Part shown: positions 16,800 through 20,312 of the stretch, piece by piece | Layout: each line of letters starts with the position of its first letter | Numbering within the stretch: position 1 is the stretch's first letter | Assembly (NCBI GenBank): GCA_949499045.1 | Contig: CATEEE010000037.1 | Location: 1 to 20,312, forward strand | Source of the DNA: Marinobacterium sp. xm-d-530 | GTDB lineage: Bacteria > Pseudomonadota > Gammaproteobacteria > Pseudomonadales > Balneatricaceae | Length of the DNA stretch: 20,312 bases | Reading direction: 5' to 3' | Position numbers and translations under genes: made by a program | Notes under the pieces: generated by a model | Told to the model about the DNA's origin: nothing | Seen by the model: the letters and a program-made list of their open reading frames with translations, nothing else | Databases searched by the model: none

Positions 16800-16840
16800 G
16801 GGTTTACTCAGTAAAAAGGTTGTTTTTAGGCTGAGTGCCC
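16800..16840 (+). other. Bulged hairpin in the secA leader
   Basis: ACTCAG at 16806-16811 pairs with CTGAGT at 16831-16836, and the adjoining TAAAAA (16812-16817) pairs with TTTTTA (16823-16828). This gives a 12-bp stem with a GG bulge and a GGTTG loop. GGG at 16800-16802 can pair further with CCC at 16838-16840 across a small internal loop. No T-run follows, so it is not a terminator. It lies 45 bp before the secA ATG, in the place where enterobacteria encode the secretion sensor SecM. A regulatory role is inferred only. Confidence 0.5.
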
Positions 16841-16884
16841 CCATAAAAAACTTAATTATTAATGACTCACTAGTTGACCCAATC

Positions 16885-19629
16885 ATGCTTACCTCTCTCC
16901 TCTCTAAAATTTTCGGCAGTAAAAACGATCGTGAACTCAAACGTATGGGCCGCATCGTTAAACAAATTAACGAATTAGAACCTGAGTTTGAATCACTCAG
17001 TGAAGAGGGGATCAAAGAGAAAACGGTTCAATTTAGAGATCGACTCGAGCAGGGAGAGTCTCTTGAGAAACTCCTACCTGAGGCCTTTGCTAACTGTCGT
17101 GAAGCCTCAAAACGCGTTATGGGGATGCGCCACTTCGACGTTCAGTTGATCGGTGGTATGACTCTGCATGATGGCAAAGTTGCTGAGATGCGTACCGGTG
17201 AGGGTAAAACCTTGGTGGCGACGCTTGCGGTATACCTAAATGCTATTTCGGCAAAAGGTGTTCACGTTGTTACCGTCAACGACTACCTTGCTAGCCGTGA
17301 TGCTGAGTGGATGCGTCCACTTTATGAAGCCCTTGGCCTATCTGTTGGGGTTGTTGTATCAGGCCAGGATGGTGAGACCAAACGTGCTGCCTACGCTTGT
17401 GATATCACCTACGGTACCAATAATGAGTTTGGCTTTGACTACCTTCGCGACAACATGGCGTTCAACCTAACCGATAAGGTTCAGCGTGACTTTAACTTTG
17501 CTGTGGTCGATGAGGTTGACTCGATTCTGATCGATGAAGCACGTACCCCGTTGATTATCTCTGGTCCTGCTGAAGACAGTTCAGAAACCTACAAAGCGAT
17601 CAACGTACTTATTCCACATCTGACTCAGTTTGAAGGTGAAATTGATGTCAAAGATGAGACGCAGGTGATCAATGAAGATTTCCACGTCGATGAGAAGAAT
17701 CGCACGGTTGAGCTGACTGAAGCGGGTCATGAAAAAGTTGAAGGCATGCTCATTGAAGCGGGTCTTCTTGCAGAGGGTGATAGCCTTTACGCACCACAAA
17801 ACCTTACGCTGCTTCACCATGTACTCGCAGCTCTTCGTGCACACCACCTGTTCGTCAAAGATCGTGACTACATCGTTCAGGGTGGCCAGGTTGTTATTGT
17901 TGATGAGCACACCGGTCGTATTATGGCGGGCCGTCGTTGGTCTGAGGGGCTTCACCAAGCGGTTGAAGCGAAAGAGGGTGTCGAGATTCAGATGGAGAGC
18001 CAGACTCTAGCCTCGACAACTTTCCAGAACTACTTCCGACTTTACAACAAGCTATCGGGTATGACCGGTACAGCGGATACGGAAGCGTTCGAACTGCGTC
18101 AAATTTATGGTCTAGACGTTGTGGTCATCCCAACGAACCGCCTCATTCAGCGAATTGATTACAACGATTTAGTCTACCTTTCGATCGAAGATAAATTCGA
18201 AGCGATCGTTAAAGAGGTTAAGCACTGCCAAGAGCAAAAACGCCCAATTCTCGTTGGTACAGCCTCTGTAAGTTCATCTGAACTCCTGTCGCAGATGCTC
18301 GATAAAGCGGGGATTAAACACAACGTCCTGAACGCTAAACAGCACGATCGCGAGGCGGGAGTTATCGCGGAAGCAGGTCGTCCGGGTGCGGTAACCATTG
18401 CGACCAACATGGCTGGTCGTGGTACCGATATCATGCTGGGCGGTAAACTAGAAGTTGAGCTTGAGGCACTCGGTGACAATGCGACTGAGGAGCAGATCGA
18501 AGCCGCAAAAGCAGATTGGTCACAGCGTCATGAAGCAGTACTTGAAGCAGGTGGTCTGCACATCATCGGTACTGAACGCCACGAATCTCGTCGTATTGAT
18601 AACCAGCTGCGTGGTCGTGCAGGTCGTCAGGGTGACCCAGGTTCATCACGTTTCTTCTTGTCACTTGAAGATGATTTGATGCGTATCTTTGCTTCCGATC
18701 GTGTTCGTAACATGATGAAAGCGTTGGGCATGGAGAAGGGTGAAGCGATTGAACACAAGATGGTTTCCAACGCCATTGAGAAAGCTCAGCGTAAAGTGGA
18801 AGGCCGAAACTTCGATATTCGTAAGCAGCTTCTTGAGTACGATGATGTGGCTAACGACCAGCGTTCTGTTATCTATGATCAGCGCAATGAGTTGATGTCG
18901 AGCGATGATGTCTCTGAAACCATTGATGCGATTCGTGAAGAGGTGGTTAACGATACCATCAGCACCTTTATTCCACCGGAGTCTCTATCTGAGCAGTGGG
19001 ATATTCCAGGTTTGGAAGAGGAGATCAAAACGCGCTTTGCAATTGAGATGCCGATTCAGCAGTGGCTAGATGAAGACGATAACCTCTACGAAGAGACCCT
19101 ACGCGCACGTATTCTTGATCAGATCGTCGATCTCTACCGCGAGAAAGAGGCGTTGGTCGGAACTGAATCTTTCCGCAACTTCGAGAAGCAGGTTATGCTT
19201 CAGGTGCTGGATCAACTCTGGAAAGAGCACCTGCAGACGATGGATCTACTTCGTCGTGGTATTCATCTACGTGGTTATGCTCAGAAAAACCCTAAACAAG
19301 AGTACAAACGTGAGTCGTTTGAACTATTCCAGGGGCTTCTAGAGAGCATCAAATCTGACGTTGTTCGTATCATCAGTCATGTTCAGGTGAGAGCACCTGA
19401 AGATGTTGAGGAGATGGAACGTCAACGTCGTGAAGCGGCTGAGAAGCAAGCGATGGACTTTAAACACGATACAGCGACCGGTATGCAGGGTGAAACGTCT
19501 GACTCAGGTATTGAGGGAGAGGAGCAACCTGCAACATTCAAACGTGATGATCGCAAAGTTGGCCGTAACGAACCTTGTCCTTGTGGGTCAGGTAAGAAAT
19601 ACAAAGCCTGTCACGGCAAGATCGCTTAA
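16885..19629 (+). CDS. secA: Preprotein translocase ATPase SecA
   Basis: SecA is the motor ATPase that drives unfolded preproteins through SecYEG. With the ATG at 16885 it has 914 residues (E. coli 901), and residue numbers match E. coli: Walker A MRTGEGKT with K108 and Walker B DEVD at 209-212. GTNNEFGFDYLRDNM, the GMTGTADTEAFE block, TNMAGRGTDI and the arginine-finger region QLRGRAGRQGDPGSSRF follow. The C-terminal zinc motif has C898, C900, C909 and H910, the SecB- and lipid-binding tail. The protein starts LTSLLSKIFGSKNDREL, as expected for the family. An in-frame ATG at 16798 would add 29 residues and is disfavoured because it overlaps a hairpin and resembles no known SecA N-terminus, although neither start has a good ribosome site. 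Confidence 0.97.
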   Translation: MLTSLLSKIFGSKNDRELKRMGRIVKQINELEPEFESLSEEGIKEKTVQFRDRLEQGESLEKLLPEAFANCREASKRVMGMRHFDVQLIGGMTLHDGKVAEMRTGEGKTLVATLAVYLNAISAKGVHVVTVNDYLASRDAEWMRPLYEALGLSVGVVVSGQDGETKRAAYACDITYGTNNEFGFDYLRDNMAFNLTDKVQRDFNFAVVDEVDSILIDEARTPLIISGPAEDSSETYKAINVLIPHLTQFEGEIDVKDETQVINEDFHVDEKNRTVELTEAGHEKVEGMLIEAGLLAEGDSLYAPQNLTLLHHVLAALRAHHLFVKDRDYIVQGGQVVIVDEHTGRIMAGRRWSEGLHQAVEAKEGVEIQMESQTLASTTFQNYFRLYNKLSGMTGTADTEAFELRQIYGLDVVVIPTNRLIQRIDYNDLVYLSIEDKFEAIVKEVKHCQEQKRPILVGTASVSSSELLSQMLDKAGIKHNVLNAKQHDREAGVIAEAGRPGAVTIATNMAGRGTDIMLGGKLEVELEALGDNATEEQIEAAKADWSQRHEAVLEAGGLHIIGTERHESRRIDNQLRGRAGRQGDPGSSRFFLSLEDDLMRIFASDRVRNMMKALGMEKGEAIEHKMVSNAIEKAQRKVEGRNFDIRKQLLEYDDVANDQRSVIYDQRNELMSSDDVSETIDAIREEVVNDTISTFIPPESLSEQWDIPGLEEEIKTRFAIEMPIQQWLDEDDNLYEETLRARILDQIVDLYREKEALVGTESFRNFEKQVMLQVLDQLWKEHLQTMDLLRRGIHLRGYAQKNPKQEYKRESFELFQGLLESIKSDVVRIISHVQVRAPEDVEEMERQRREAAEKQAMDFKHDTATGMQGETSDSGIEGEEQPATFKRDDRKVGRNEPCPCGSGKKYKACHGKIA

Positions 19630-19647
19630 CGTATACCGTTTAAGAAG

Positions 19648-19673
19648 AGGCTGCTGATTGTGCAGCCTTTTTT
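19648..19673 (+). terminator. Intrinsic terminator after secA
   Basis: AGGCTGC at 19648-19654 and GCAGCCT at 19662-19668 form a 7-bp stem with a seven-base loop, followed by five more T residues. It lies 19 bp after the secA stop. On the opposite strand the hairpin follows the end of cca by about 35 bp but has no T-run there, so it serves mainly secA. Confidence 0.88.
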
Positions 19674-19707
19674 GTGGGCGTGAAAGTTGAGTGTGAATTT
19701 CGAATGA

Positions 19708-20312
19708 TTAAGAGGTGATCGCAGACAAAGCTTCAATCTGTCTGCGACGTAATTCTGAGCCTAGCTCTGAACCAGTGAACCCATCAGCCATCACCTCTTT
19801 AGGCTGAATAGCCGCAACGGCTTGAACCGCTCTCTCTAAGAAAACCCTATCGAATGCGCTATCCGGATGCAGTGCACTGTGAATCTGGATCAGTGGAACA
19901 GCGGCCTCGGACTGTTTGATTAATTTAAGTTCGCTAATTAACGTCAGTTTTTGCTCGGGTTCAGCCGCTGGGAAGTTCGACAAAGTCACAGCGTGTCTAC
20001 TATAGGCCATCGCCAATGTTTTAAAACGATTGGGTACCTTAAGTCTTAACGCTAAGGTTTCGATCGTTTCTGATGACATATCCGCTAGGTAGCACAACAG
20101 AGAAAATCGCTCTTCTGCACTCGAGAGAATTGGAGCGTCGATACAAGCAGACTCTTCTGGCTTAACACTGTCGAGGGGTGTCAGTAGATAACTGGCATGG
20201 CTCTTTTCCAAAGTGGCCAGGAATTGACTGGGGGTCTTAGTCTTGAGTGCCCGCTCAAACTCTTGCCAGACGCGTTCTGCGGTCAGGTGATCAAGCTCAC
20301 CAGAGGCGCTCA
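19708..20312 (-). CDS. cca: CCA tRNA nucleotidyltransferase, C-terminal part (runs off the right edge)
   Basis: About 200 codons of the 3' part are visible; the start and the catalytic nucleotidyltransferase domain lie beyond position 20312. The frame stays open to the window edge. The visible protein begins near SASGELDHLTAERVWQEFERAL, which matches the neck of bacterial Cca just before the C-terminal half (E. coli has GELEHLTPERVWKETESAL). It also has LKVPN, and ends with GFTGSELGSELRRRQIEAL, the usual Cca C-terminus. The enzyme adds or repairs the 3' CCA end of tRNAs. The E. coli HD phosphohydrolase motif LCHDLGKG is here replaced by LLCYLADMS, and the segment before it is shortened, so the phosphatase and phosphodiesterase activities are probably lost. 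The TTG at 20209-20211 is an internal codon, not the start. The gene converges on secA and is not part of the dcw cluster. Confidence 0.85.
   Translation of the reverse strand, partial: SASGELDHLTAERVWQEFERALKTKTPSQFLATLEKSHASYLLTPLDSVKPEESACIDAPILSSAEERFSLLCYLADMSSETIETLALRLKVPNRFKTLAMAYSRHAVTLSNFPAAEPEQKLTLISELKLIKQSEAAVPLIQIHSALHPDSAFDRVFLERAVQAVAAIQPKEVMADGFTGSELGSELRRRQIEALSAITS

Noticed and set aside
16787..16884. A secM homologue between lpxC and secA
   Set aside because: The interval is under 100 bp and contains no signal peptide or arrest motif.
17581..17958. 125-codon - strand frame opposite secA
   Set aside because: It lies inside secA, with no ribosome site or family resemblance; composition is that of an antisense shadow.

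Overview
The window holds an almost complete division and cell-wall (dcw) cluster of a Gram-negative gammaproteobacterium. Reading left to right on the + strand it contains mraZ, rsmH, ftsL, ftsI, murE, murF, mraY, murD, ftsW, murG, murC, ddlB, ftsQ, ftsZ, lpxC and secA. The 3' part of cca (CCA-adding tRNA nucleotidyltransferase) converges from the - strand and runs off the right edge. Gene order, the DNPR signature of a meso-diaminopimelate-adding MurE, the presence of lpxC (lipid A synthesis), and FtsZ, LpxC and SecA proteins close to those of E. coli in length and motifs all point to Gammaproteobacteria. A marine Oceanospirillales-like or related lineage is my guess only; no rRNA or other marker is present to fix it.

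Layout: positions 1-140 are the regulatory region of mraZ, with a long array of GTGG boxes at about 10-bp spacing, the kind of site MraZ binds. From 141 to 14474 thirteen genes are packed head to tail with gaps of at most 11 bp. Many of them overlap by 4-14 bp (ATGA-type junctions), which suggests one translationally coupled transcript. The products carry out the cytoplasmic steps of peptidoglycan precursor synthesis (MurC, MurD, MurE, MurF, DdlB), the lipid-linked steps (MraY, MurG), septal glycan polymerisation and crosslinking (FtsW, FtsI) and divisome assembly (FtsL, FtsQ). A 92-bp gap then precedes ftsZ. In most gammaproteobacteria this place is occupied by ftsA, and here ftsA is absent. 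FtsZ is followed by a 100-bp spacer and lpxC, a strong intrinsic terminator, a structured 98-bp leader and secA. A second intrinsic terminator lies between secA and the convergent cca. No gene-free stretch exceeds about 150 bp.

Most of the window is ordinary, highly conserved housekeeping sequence. The points that stand out are: (1) the missing ftsA; (2) an FtsZ tail with a second, degenerate copy of the C-terminal conserved peptide; (3) an unusually long MraZ-box array; (4) a Cca whose C-terminal half has lost the HD phosphohydrolase motif; (5) a bulged hairpin in the secA leader where enterobacteria have secM. I see no tRNA, rRNA, CRISPR array, insertion sequence or phage gene.
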